Shown here piece by piece: positions 8,308 through 16,208 of a stretch of 64,000 nucleotides of DNA; the first letter of the stretch is position 1, and every line of letters begins with the position of its first letter. The translations under genes and the position numbers were made by a program. Source of the stretch: PALSA-505 sp036495485 (lineage in GTDB: Bacteria > Actinomycetota > Actinomycetes > Streptosporangiales > Streptosporangiaceae); contig DASXMU010000282.1 of assembly GCA_036495485.1 (NCBI GenBank), positions 18,845 through 82,844 of the forward strand. Direction: 5' to 3'. The notes below the pieces were generated by a model. The model worked only from the letters and a program-made list of their open reading frames with translations, had not been told where the DNA came from and searched no databases.

Positions 8308-9290
8308 AGGCGTGGGAGGTTCGCGTTGGCAAGCTGGGTCTGCACGTGGTCGAATCAGTTCACCCGGGCGAGGGTGAGATCGTAGTCCGCATCAGCCACA
8401 CCGGCATCTGCGCCAGCGATCTACCGAAATTGCTGCGTCCCGACGGTTTCGCCCTTCCCGAACCATGGCGACCTGGGCACGAGATTGTCGGCACGGACCA
8501 AACTGGCCGCGATGTCGCCGTCGACCCGCTCGTGCCATGCGGCACGTGCACACGCTGCGCGGCGGGGGACACCCATCTCTGTCCCGGTCTTCGGCGCCTC
8601 GGCTGGGACCTTCCGGGCGGACTTGCGGAGCAGGTGGTAGTGCCCGCTGGGAACGCGCATCAATTGCCAGACGACCTCAATCGCCTGCACGCCGCGCTCG
8701 CTGACCCGGCTGCCGTCGCCATCCACGGCTTACGCTGCAACCCGATCGGGTCGCCCGGGCGATTGGCTGTCATCGGGGCGGGCACGATCGGCCTGCTCAC
8801 TGCGCTCTATGCCCACCAGCAAGGCTGGCAGGTCACCGTCATACACCGCGACGAGCGCGCCCCGCGCGCGACTGTGGCCGAGGCCGTGCCCGCCGAATTC
8901 CGTTCACCTACGGCGCTGCTGTGGGACGAGGCCTTCGATGTAGTGGTGGACGCGGCCACCGGGGCTGATCCGGTGCCGCTCGACCTCGCCCTGAGGCTCG
9001 TGGACGACGGCGGCACCGTCGTCGTCCAGAACGCCTACCACCCCGACGTCCGCCTTCCGACGCCGCTGCGTGATCTCTTTCGCCGATCGATCCGCGTGAT
9101 CGGTTCGTTCTGTTATTGCCGCCGCCTGCGGCCTGACGACTTCACCTTGGCCTTGGACCTGCTGGTCACCCACGCCAACCAAGTAGTGAGCCTGGTTGCT
9201 GAGGCTGGCCACCTTCCTGATCTGACCGCTGTGCTCGACGGCCGGTCGACCCGCTCCGGCCGGCAGGTCCTCGCCGTCCACACCCCGTGA
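8304..9290 (+). CDS. Zinc-dependent alcohol dehydrogenase (MDR superfamily)
   Basis: A 328-residue medium-chain dehydrogenase. Catalytic-zinc residues are Cys36 (TGICASD) and the GHE at 58-60. The structural-zinc lobe has Cys79, Cys82, Cys85 and Cys93. The nucleotide fold is marked by GAGTIG at 158-163. This family oxidises secondary alcohols of sugars or polyols; similar enzymes occur in sugar and aminocyclitol pathways. The GTG start overlaps the HAD stop by 4 bp, and it is the last gene of the cluster. The substrate is not predictable. Confidence 0.8.
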   Translation: MKAWEVRVGKLGLHVVESVHPGEGEIVVRISHTGICASDLPKLLRPDGFALPEPWRPGHEIVGTDQTGRDVAVDPLVPCGTCTRCAAGDTHLCPGLRRLGWDLPGGLAEQVVVPAGNAHQLPDDLNRLHAALADPAAVAIHGLRCNPIGSPGRLAVIGAGTIGLLTALYAHQQGWQVTVIHRDERAPRATVAEAVPAEFRSPTALLWDEAFDVVVDAATGADPVPLDLALRLVDDGGTVVVQNAYHPDVRLPTPLRDLFRRSIRVIGSFCYCRRLRPDDFTLALDLLVTHANQVVSLVAEAGHLPDLTAVLDGRSTRSGRQVLAVHTP

Positions 9291-9359
9291 CGTGCCGTCG
9301 AGCGATCATGCACACCGCTCACCCGACGTGACAGGGAAAGATCACGGCAGTAGGCGCGG

Positions 9360-10466
9360 TCAGCCTTCGGCGCCGACCGTGATGGCCGCGTCCACCTCTT
9401 CCTGGCGGGCGGCCAGCTCGGCGGCGTACTTCTCCTCGTCCACCCGCTCGGCGATCTCCTCGTCCTGGCGCATCAGCTCTTCCAGGTCGGTCTTGGCCGC
9501 GTCCAGGACGCCTAGGTCGAGGTAGGCATGCTGGACCTTGGGGCCCCACAGCCCGATGTCCTTCACGCACGGCACGATCCGGCTGAACAGCAGCGTGCGG
9601 AACGCCTGCTGGACCGGGGAGTGCTCGGTGAACTCCAGGCACTCGGCCACGTTGAAGCCCAGCCGCTCCCAGACCTCGCGGCCGCGGAACCGGTTGCGCA
9701 TCAGGTAGCAGCCCTCGACCACGAACTCTTCCCGGTCGGCCCGTTCCGCGTCGGTCAGGCTGGCGTAGTAGTCGCGCAGCGCCAGCCTGCCGAAGGCCAC
9801 GTGCCTGGCCTCGTCCTGCATGACGTAGGCCAGCAACTGCTTGACCAGCGCGTTCTGCGCCATGTCCCGGTGCACGCCGAACGCCGCCAGGGCCAGTCCC
9901 TCGATCAGCACCTGCATGCCCAGGTAGGGCAGGTCCCAGCGGGAGTCATTGAGCGCGTCGGCCAGCAGCTTCGCTAGGTCGTCGTTGATCGGGTAGTACA
10001 GGCCGATCTTCTCCCGCATGAACCGCGAGTACAGCTCGACGTGCCGCGCCTCGTCCATGGTCTGGGTGGCCGCGTAGAACTTGGAGTCCATGTCCGGCAC
10101 CGACTCAACGATCCTGGCGGCCACGGTCAGCGCGCCCTGCTCGCCATGCAGGAACTGGCTGAACAGCCACGCGCTCAGGTGGTGGCTGAGCTCGTCGCGT
10201 TCGGGCTGGGACAGCTTCTCCCACTGTGGCGACCCGTAGATCGGGCTGAACTCGTCGCCGAGCTCCATGACGTTGTACGGGTCCACCGGCAGATCCCAGT
10301 CGATCCGCTTGGCCGCGTCCCACTGCTTGTCCTTGCCGCGCTGGTACAGGTCCAGCAGGCGGCTACGGCCGCTGTCGTAGTCCCAGTTGAACCGGGTCGC
10401 CCCGGCAGCGGGAACGTCCCAGGTCTCTCGCTCGACGGGCGTGGCATACAAGTCATACATGCTCAT
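9360..10466 (-). CDS. AurF-like diiron oxygenase (ferritin-like)
   Basis: A four-helix-bundle diiron protein of 368 residues. The iron ligands appear as Glu109 (HGEQGAL), Glu139-x2-His142 (DEARHVEL), Glu189 (EGLALAAF) and Glu219-x2-His222 (DEARHVAF), the two EXXH pairs of the R2/AurF group. Such proteins oxidise amines or fatty-acyl chains; a housekeeping actinobacterial homologue of unknown substrate is common. It is transcribed alone on the minus strand, facing the end of the sugar/aaRS-like cluster. The palindrome at 10517-10531 may control it. Confidence 0.7.
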   Translation of the reverse strand: MSMYDLYATPVERETWDVPAAGATRFNWDYDSGRSRLLDLYQRGKDKQWDAAKRIDWDLPVDPYNVMELGDEFSPIYGSPQWEKLSQPERDELSHHLSAWLFSQFLHGEQGALTVAARIVESVPDMDSKFYAATQTMDEARHVELYSRFMREKIGLYYPINDDLAKLLADALNDSRWDLPYLGMQVLIEGLALAAFGVHRDMAQNALVKQLLAYVMQDEARHVAFGRLALRDYYASLTDAERADREEFVVEGCYLMRNRFRGREVWERLGFNVAECLEFTEHSPVQQAFRTLLFSRIVPCVKDIGLWGPKVQHAYLDLGVLDAAKTDLEELMRQDEEIAERVDEEKYAAELAARQEEVDAAITVGAEG

Positions 10467-10516
10467 GGCGACCTCCGGCCTCCCCAGCGTGCGGCGACTC
10501 CTACGTTACTCCCAAG

Positions 10517-10531
10517 TAGAACGCCGTTCTA
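10517..10531. promoter_or_regulatory. Palindromic operator upstream of the diiron oxygenase
   Basis: TAGAAC-GCC-GTTCTA is a perfect inverted repeat with 6-base arms, 51 bases upstream of the oxygenase ATG. It resembles AAC-N-GTT sites bound by TetR regulators such as KstR, but the central spacer is 3 instead of 2. The regulator is not in the neighbourhood. Confidence 0.5.
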
Positions 10532-10562
10532 GAGCTGGCGGTACGCCAACGTACCGGATAAA

Positions 10563-10590
10563 CCGGGCCCCGTAACCCCCGCCGGCCCGG
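10563..10590 (-). terminator. Putative terminator of the kdpDE-like operon
   Basis: CCGGGCC (10563-10569) pairs with GGCCCGG (10584-10590), immediately after the stop codon of the response regulator. It is G/C-rich without a U-run, as usual in actinobacteria. Confidence 0.4.
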
Positions 10591-10592
10591 GG

Positions 10593-11270
10593 TCAGTCGC
10601 CGAAGCGGTAGCCCATGCCGGGCTCGGTGCGCAGGTAGCGCGGCTTGGACGGCTCGGGTTCGAGCTTGCGGCGCAACTGGGCGACGTACACCCGCAGGTA
10701 GTTGCTCTCCGTCTCGTAGGCCGGGCCCCACACCTCCTGCAGTAGCTGCCGCTGGGTCACCAGGCGGCCACGGTTGCGGACCAGGACTTCGAGCAGCTGC
10801 CACTCGGTGGGGGTCAGGCTTATGTCGCCGCCACCGTCGCGGATCACCCGCTTGGCGGCCAGGTCCACGGTGAAGTGCCCGGTTTTGACCACCGGCTCAT
10901 CCGGCGCGGGCGAGGCCCGCCGCACGGCCGCCCGCAGCCGCGCCAGCAGCTCGTCCATGCCGAACGGCTTGGTGACGTAGTCGTCGGCGCCCGCGTCCAG
11001 CGCGGCCACCTTCTGGCTCTCCTGGCCCCACACGGACAGCACGATGATCGGGGTGGACGACCAGCCGCGCACGCCGCGGATCACCTCGGTCCCGTCCATG
11101 TCGGGCAGGCCCAGGTCGAGGATCATCACGTCCGGCCGGTCGCGCGCGGCGGCAGCGAGCCCGGAGGCGCCGTCGATGGCCACGCTGACCTCGTAATTGC
11201 GCGCGGTCAGGTTGATCCGCAGCGCCCGGACGATAGACGGCTCATCGTCCACCACCAGCACACGGGTCAC
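10593..11270 (-). CDS. kdpE: KdpE-like OmpR-family response regulator
   Basis: A 225-residue two-domain regulator. The receiver has the acidic pair DD at 8-9, phospho-acceptor Asp52 (LDLGLPDMDG) and Lys101 (YVTKPFG). The C-terminal winged helix ends RYLRTEPGMGYRF, as in KdpE. It lies 49 bases downstream of the KdpD-like kinase in the same orientation, so the pair forms a two-component system. No kdpFABC genes are present here; the likely targets are the adjacent KimA-like potassium importers (inference). The name reflects best family match. Confidence 0.8.
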   Translation of the reverse strand: MTRVLVVDDEPSIVRALRINLTARNYEVSVAIDGASGLAAAARDRPDVMILDLGLPDMDGTEVIRGVRGWSSTPIIVLSVWGQESQKVAALDAGADDYVTKPFGMDELLARLRAAVRRASPAPDEPVVKTGHFTVDLAAKRVIRDGGGDISLTPTEWQLLEVLVRNRGRLVTQRQLLQEVWGPAYETESNYLRVYVAQLRRKLEPEPSKPRYLRTEPGMGYRFGD

Positions 11271-11319
11271 GGTGCTTTATCGCCTGCCCTCGCTGGCCGG
11301 TCTTGAGGAACCCGCACGG

Positions 11320-13296
11320 TCAGGCGCCGGTCACGGTCTTGGCTTCGCTGCTGACCATGGGCAGCGTCACCTTGATCGTCAGCCCGCCGCTGCGGGTGTC
11401 GGCCGCGATGATCGTCCCGCCCATGGCCTCGGCGAACCCCTTGGCCACGGCTAGGCCGAGACCCACGCCGCCATGATGACCGTCGAGACGCAGGAACGGC
11501 TCGAAGATGCGCTCCTTCAGCTCGTCCGGGACACCCGGGCCGTGGTCGACGACCTCGAGTAGCACCCGGTCGTGCAGCCTGCGCGCCCGCAGGGCCGGCG
11601 GCCGGGCCGGCGGCGAATGCCGCAGCGCGTTGGAGAACAGGTTCGCCAGCACGCGTTCGAGCAGCCCGGGATCGGCCCGCACCAGTGGCAAGCCATCCGG
11701 CACCTCCATCCGGAGCTGGGTGGTGCCTTCTTTGCCGGAAAGATCCCCTATGGTGCTTTTTTTGCTGGAAAGATCCCCTACGGTGCTTTCTTTGCCGGAA
11801 AGATCCCCTACGGCTGCGTCAAGGCCGCGCAGCGCCACCGGGGCCACCTCGTCGATGGCGGTGGGCCGCAGGAACGGGTCCAGCGAGCCGGTGTGCAGGC
11901 GGCTCATGTCCAGCAGGTTGCCGATGATCGCGTCCAGCCGGTCGGCGTTGTGGTCGATGGTGGCCAGCAGCGCTGCCTGGTCGGCCGCGGTCCATTCCAC
12001 GTCGGTCTGGCGCAGGCTGCTCGCGCTGGCCTTGATCGAGGCCAGCGGCGTGCGCAGGTCGTGGCTGACCGCGGCGAGCAGCGCGGTGCGCATCCGGTTG
12101 CCCTCGGCCAGCGCCTCGGCCTGGGCGGCCTGGGTGCGCAGCCGCTCCCGGTCGAGGGCGGCCGCGGCCTGAGCGGCGAACCCGACCAGCAGCCCAGGGC
12201 TGGTCGACTCGGCGTGCTCGGCCACGATCAGGGCCAGGTCCGGCCGGATTTCGATCCTGGTGGAGCCGGTCATGGCGTCGGGGACGCCGCTGAAGGCTAC
12301 CGGGACCCAGCGCCCTGACACTCGCTCCTGCAGTTCGGCCCGGCCGCCGACCGTGCTGGTCAGATGGTCGAGGATGGCTGTAGGGGTGTCCGCGCCGCCC
12401 AGCACCGTCCTGGCCAGGGCCAGCAGCGACGCCGCCTCCTCCCGGCTGCGGGCCGCCTGCTGCGCCCGCCGGGCGGCCAGGTGGACGACGCTGCTCACCG
12501 CGACGGCAACGGTTACGAACAGCACCAGCGCCAGCAGGTTGCGCGGCTCCCCGATGGTGAAGGTGTGCAGCGGCGGGGTGAAGTACCAGTTGACCAGCAG
12601 GCTGGATGCCACGGCGGCCAGCACGGCAGGCCAGAACCCGCCGACTACGGCGGTGGCCACCACCACGACCAGGTAGATCAGCAGGTCGTCGGCCGGATCC
12701 AGGCTCGGCCTGGCAGCTACAAGCGCCAGCGTCAGCAGCGGGATCGCGGCCAGCGCCAGGGCCGCCCCGTACAGCCGCCGGCGCGCATGGATGGCCCCGG
12801 CCAGGCTCGACTGCCTGCCCGGTTCCAGGTAGACCGGGGCGAACCGGCCGGCTTGAGGCCGCTCGGCGGAGCCGCTGCCGCCAGGCAAGGCCTGGCCGTC
12901 GCGGCTGGCGTCGATGGAGGCACCCATACCTGCCAGTGTGAACCGTGCCGCGCTCCAGCGATACAGCACACCCAGGCCAGCCCCGGCGAACGCGGTGGCG
13001 GCGATCGCGATGGCCGCGTGCCCGGCGACCGGCCCGGTCGGCCGCAGATCGGCGTAGGGCGGCTTGGCGAACCCGATGGCGGTCAGCCAGCCGATCAGCG
13101 CCAGCACCGGCGCGGCGATCGGCTCGGCCACGAACGACACGACACCGGCCACCACGGCGCAGGCGATCAGCACACCGGTGGCCGGGAGCTTGCCGCCCAG
13201 CCCGGCCGCGACCGTGCCCACGGCGAGCAGCATCGCGAAGCCCATCGGCAATGCGAAGGGTGCCGCGAGCCCGGCTGGTTTCCTGCTGCCTGTCAT
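11320..13296 (-). CDS. KdpD-like sensor histidine kinase lacking the N-terminal KdpD/Usp domains
   Basis: This 658-residue kinase has about four N-terminal membrane segments, a linker, then the four-helix DUF4118 membrane unit of KdpD (from about 185), a GAF-like region, the H-box AVSHDLRTPLASI (His near 411) and a HATPase domain with VLANLFSNAL and GVGLGLAVAKG. Canonical KdpD (about 860 residues) begins with a cytoplasmic KdpD/Usp sensor; that is missing and replaced by extra membrane helices. The segment between H-box and ATPase carries a 10-residue unit (GDLSGKESTV-like) three times, encoded by 30-bp tandem repeats. It is divergent from a KimA-like permease. Confidence 0.75.
   Translation of the reverse strand: MTGSRKPAGLAAPFALPMGFAMLLAVGTVAAGLGGKLPATGVLIACAVVAGVVSFVAEPIAAPVLALIGWLTAIGFAKPPYADLRPTGPVAGHAAIAIAATAFAGAGLGVLYRWSAARFTLAGMGASIDASRDGQALPGGSGSAERPQAGRFAPVYLEPGRQSSLAGAIHARRRLYGAALALAAIPLLTLALVAARPSLDPADDLLIYLVVVVATAVVGGFWPAVLAAVASSLLVNWYFTPPLHTFTIGEPRNLLALVLFVTVAVAVSSVVHLAARRAQQAARSREEAASLLALARTVLGGADTPTAILDHLTSTVGGRAELQERVSGRWVPVAFSGVPDAMTGSTRIEIRPDLALIVAEHAESTSPGLLVGFAAQAAAALDRERLRTQAAQAEALAEGNRMRTALLAAVSHDLRTPLASIKASASSLRQTDVEWTAADQAALLATIDHNADRLDAIIGNLLDMSRLHTGSLDPFLRPTAIDEVAPVALRGLDAAVGDLSGKESTVGDLSSKKSTIGDLSGKEGTTQLRMEVPDGLPLVRADPGLLERVLANLFSNALRHSPPARPPALRARRLHDRVLLEVVDHGPGVPDELKERIFEPFLRLDGHHGGVGLGLAVAKGFAEAMGGTIIAADTRSGGLTIKVTLPMVSSEAKTVTGA
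11731..11820 (-). repeat. Three in-frame 30-bp tandem repeats inside the sensor kinase
   Basis: Units 11731-11760, 11761-11790 and 11791-11820 share TTTGC(C/T)GGAAAGATCCCCTA and differ at a few bases. Because 30 is a multiple of three they add three copies of a GDLS(G/S)K(E/K)-type decapeptide, just before the ATP-binding domain of the kinase. Copy number may vary between strains. Confidence 0.9.
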
Positions 13297-13349
13297 CTCG
13301 GTTCCAGTCGAACGCCAGAACAGGCGATTTTTCGTGATCTTGATAAAAC

Positions 13350-13379
13350 CTTAACGCCCAGGTCATGAGTCTTTACGCC
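13350..13379. promoter_or_regulatory. Direct repeats between the divergent kinase and permease genes
   Basis: CTTAACGCC (13350-13358) and CTTTACGCC (13371-13379) are direct repeats whose starts are 21 bases apart, about two helical turns. OmpR-family regulators bind tandem direct repeats, so this is a candidate KdpE operator controlling both the kDpD-like operon and the KimA-like gene at 13470. Confidence 0.4.
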
Positions 13380-13469
13380 GTGCTGACGGCTGTCGGCACC
13401 CTGGCCGCCTAGCGTCAGTTGGAGTCAGACCGCGGGCGCACGCGGGCCCAGGACGGAGGACGGTAACCG

Positions 13470-16022
13470 GTGGCCGTAACCAAGGCGGCTAACCTGCTCG
13501 GGGTCAAGGGCGACGGCCTGCCCGAGGGCTTCTGGTACTCGCTGAAGAGCAGGCTGCTCGGCCCTCCCCTGGTGAACGAGCAGCTCAGCGAGGAGCGGCT
13601 GAGCATACCGCTCGCGCTCGGCGTGCTGTCACCGGATGGGATCTCGTCGTCGGCCTACGGCTCGGAGGAGATCCTCATCGAGCTGCTCAGGGGTGGCCTA
13701 GGAATCGCGGCGTTCACGCTGCTGCTGCCCCTCACCGGCGTGGTCTTGTTCGTGCTGACCCTGGTTGTGCTGTCCTACCGCGAGGTGGTGAGCGTCTACA
13801 TCAGGACCGGCGGCTCCTATGTGGTGGCCAGGGAGAACTTCGGGCCCAAGGTGGCCCAGATCGCCGCCGTCGCGCTGATGATCGACTATACGGTGACGGT
13901 CGCCGTGCAGACAGCGGGAGGAGCGGCCGCCATCGTGTCCGCGTTCCCCGCCCTGACCCGGATCCCCGGGGTCCCGGCCAGCACCCTGCTGCTGATCATC
14001 TCGGTCGTCGCCATCCTGATCATGTGTTATGGGAACCTGCGTGGCATCAGGGAGGCCGGGCGGGCGTTCGCGCTGCCCACCTTCCTGTTCTCCGGCTCGG
14101 TGATCCTGATGATCCTCATCGGGCTGGCCAGGGAAGCGTTCGGCAACCTGCCGGTGGTCGACCCGGCCAGGCTGTCCGGCAGCTATTACACGCCTGGGCA
14201 CGGGGCGTCGGTGATCATCAGCTTCGCCCTGGTGTTCACGCTGCTGCGTGCCTTCGCGAATGGCGGATCCTCGCTGACCGGCATCGAGGCCGTATCCAAT
14301 GCGGTGAGCGCGTTCCGGCCCCCGGAGGGGGTCAGCGCGCGCCGGGTACTGGTGACCCAGGGCGTGATCCTCGCCTTCCTGGTCGGTGGCATCTCCTGGC
14401 TGGCACACGTGTCGCATGCCACGCCGTTCACCAGCGGGACCCCTACCGTGATCTCGCAGGAGGCCAACCTGATCTTCGGCGGCGGAGCCGGCCGGGTGAT
14501 GTTCTACTTCGTCCAGGCCGCCACCGCGCTGATCCTGTTCACCGGGGGCAACACGAGCTTCAACGGCTTTCCCTTCCTGGCCAGCTTTGTGGCGGAGGAC
14601 GCGTTCCTGCCGCGGTGGCTCACCAAGCGTGGCCACCGGCTTGTGTTCTCCAACGGCATCATTGTGCTGACCGTGGTCGCGCTGGCCCTGATCATCACGG
14701 TCGGGGCGAACGTCAACAACCTGGTCCCGTTCTACGCGATCGGCGTGTTCACCGGCTTCTCGATGGCCGGCTTCGGCATGGCCAGGTACCACACCAGGAT
14801 GAAGGAACCGGGCTGGCGGCGGCGCCGGGCGATCAACTTCTCGGCCGGGGTGCTCACCGCGCTGGTCGTGCTGATCTTCGCGGTCACCAAGTTCACCGAG
14901 GGCGCCTGGCTGATCGTCATCATCGGCCCGGTCGGCGTCTTCGCCCTGATCCGGCTGAACCGCGAGTACGCGATGGAATCCAGCGTGCTCGAGACGATCA
15001 GCGGCCGCCAGCCGCCGCCGCTGCCGCACTACGGACGGCGCGTCATCCTGGTCTTCGTCGACAACTTCGACCTGGCCACGCTGGCCGCGCTGCGGTACGC
15101 CCGCAGCTTGCGGCCGACCACCATGCGCGCGGTGCACTTCGTGATCGACGGCGCCCGCGCCGAGAAGCTCCGCGAAGATTGGTCCAGGGCCGACCGCGGC
15201 ATCACGCTCGACTTCGTCGACTGCCCCGACCGCAGGCTGGGCCGGGCCACCGCCGAGCTGGTCAGCGCCGAGGTCGCCACCCCCGGCACCCACGTGACCG
15301 TCATCCTGCCCAGGCGCAGCTACTCCCCGCTGCTCGGCCGCTTCCTGCACGACCGGACCGCCGACAAAATCGCCCGCGTGGTCAGCCGGATCCCCCGCTC
15401 GGCCGCCACGATCATCCCCTACGACGTATCGAGCAGGCTGGCGGTGCTGCAGGAACGGGAAGTCACGCGTCCCCCCGGACCCGCCAGCACCGGCACGCCG
15501 GCCGGTCAAGCCGGTGACGGTGCCGCGGCAGCCACCCCCCCGGCCGCCGCCACCGTCACCCTGCCCCACCTCGGCGCTCCTGCCACCTCCAACGGCCCGG
15601 AGCCGGTGGGAGCGGCGCCCGTGGCCAGCTCAGCGGCCGGCGGAGCCTCCGGCTGGCGGGCCGCGCTCCGCAACCGCGGCCACGGCCCGGCCGCGCCCAC
15701 CAGGAAGTCCGGCACCGGCAACTACGAACGCCCGGTCCCGCCCACCAGCGCCAACCCGATCGGCACCCTCACCAAGCCGGGCCGGGCCACCGTCGAAGGC
15801 CGGGTCCGCAACGTAGAAATCCGCCCGGTGCGCGGAAGCTGCGTGCTCGCCGCCACCATCGCCGACTCCACCGGCCAGCTGACCGCCCTGTTCTACGGCC
15901 GCGAGCACATCGCTGGCGTGGAACCGGGCGCGAAGATCCGCCTCACCGGCGCCTTCGGCCTCCGCGACGGCATCCCCGGCATGATCAACCCCAACTACGA
16001 ACTCCTGACCCTGCCCTCCTGA
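13470..16022 (+). CDS. KimA-like APC-superfamily potassium transporter with C-terminal OB-fold (copy 1)
   Basis: An 850-residue protein. Residues of about 1-480 form the twelve-helix APC permease core with the KimA-like N-terminal signature (LSPDGISSSAYGSEEIL, then LSYREVV, GGSYVVARENFG). A soluble region follows (VFVDNFDLATLAALRYARSL), then a Pro/Ala-rich linker, then an OB-fold of the RecG-wedge/tRNA-anti type (about 760-850: ATVEGRVRNVEIRP to TALFYG and INPNYELL). KimA of Bacillus is a proton-coupled potassium importer. In mycobacteria a KimA-like permease and a separate OB-fold protein lie near the trkA-like genes, so this looks like a fusion of the two (inference from memory). GTG start with GGAGGA upstream. 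Confidence 0.75.
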   Translation: MAVTKAANLLGVKGDGLPEGFWYSLKSRLLGPPLVNEQLSEERLSIPLALGVLSPDGISSSAYGSEEILIELLRGGLGIAAFTLLLPLTGVVLFVLTLVVLSYREVVSVYIRTGGSYVVARENFGPKVAQIAAVALMIDYTVTVAVQTAGGAAAIVSAFPALTRIPGVPASTLLLIISVVAILIMCYGNLRGIREAGRAFALPTFLFSGSVILMILIGLAREAFGNLPVVDPARLSGSYYTPGHGASVIISFALVFTLLRAFANGGSSLTGIEAVSNAVSAFRPPEGVSARRVLVTQGVILAFLVGGISWLAHVSHATPFTSGTPTVISQEANLIFGGGAGRVMFYFVQAATALILFTGGNTSFNGFPFLASFVAEDAFLPRWLTKRGHRLVFSNGIIVLTVVALALIITVGANVNNLVPFYAIGVFTGFSMAGFGMARYHTRMKEPGWRRRRAINFSAGVLTALVVLIFAVTKFTEGAWLIVIIGPVGVFALIRLNREYAMESSVLETISGRQPPPLPHYGRRVILVFVDNFDLATLAALRYARSLRPTTMRAVHFVIDGARAEKLREDWSRADRGITLDFVDCPDRRLGRATAELVSAEVATPGTHVTVILPRRSYSPLLGRFLHDRTADKIARVVSRIPRSAATIIPYDVSSRLAVLQEREVTRPPGPASTGTPAGQAGDGAAAATPPAAATVTLPHLGAPATSNGPEPVGAAPVASSAAGGASGWRAALRNRGHGPAAPTRKSGTGNYERPVPPTSANPIGTLTKPGRATVEGRVRNVEIRPVRGSCVLAATIADSTGQLTALFYGREHIAGVEPGAKIRLTGAFGLRDGIPGMINPNYELLTLPS

Positions 16023-16080
16023 CCCTGCCCTCCTGACCCTGCCCTCCTGACACCGGGCCTTCCTGACCCTGCCCTCCTGA
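16004..16080 (+). repeat. 14-bp tandem repeats spanning the stop codon of permease copy 1
   Basis: The unit CTGACCCTGCCCTC occurs about four times, once interrupted by a related CACCGGGCCTTC segment. The stop codon of the permease (16020-16022) lies inside the array, so the last residues are encoded by repeat units. Confidence 0.85.
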
Positions 16081-16105
16081 CACCGGCAGCCCTGCTCCCG
16101 TTGCG

Positions 16106-16164
16106 GGTGGTGTCGATGTGCCATCGACCACCACCCAGTGGTGTCCATGTGCCATCGACACCAC
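16106..16164. repeat. Dispersed GTCGATGTGCCATCGAC double-hairpin repeat, copy 1
   Basis: Two adjacent hairpins of the form GTGGTGTCGATG-TGC-CATCGACCACC lie between the convergent permease genes. A second copy is at 63670-63727. The palindromic doublets resemble REP/BIME elements and may terminate both permease transcripts. Confidence 0.75.
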
Positions 16165-16208
16165 TACCCCCAGCAGGGACTTCCGCGGATGCTCAGACCC
16201 CCGGGGGG

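Noticed and set aside
9292..9525. Small gene after the zinc dehydrogenase
   Set aside because: Its frame is mostly antisense to the diiron oxygenase 3' end and Ser-rich, as expected for a shadow.
13297..13469. c-di-AMP (ydaO) riboswitch upstream of the KimA-like gene
   Set aside because: The conserved ydaO core motifs are not visible in the divergent region or upstream of the second copy.
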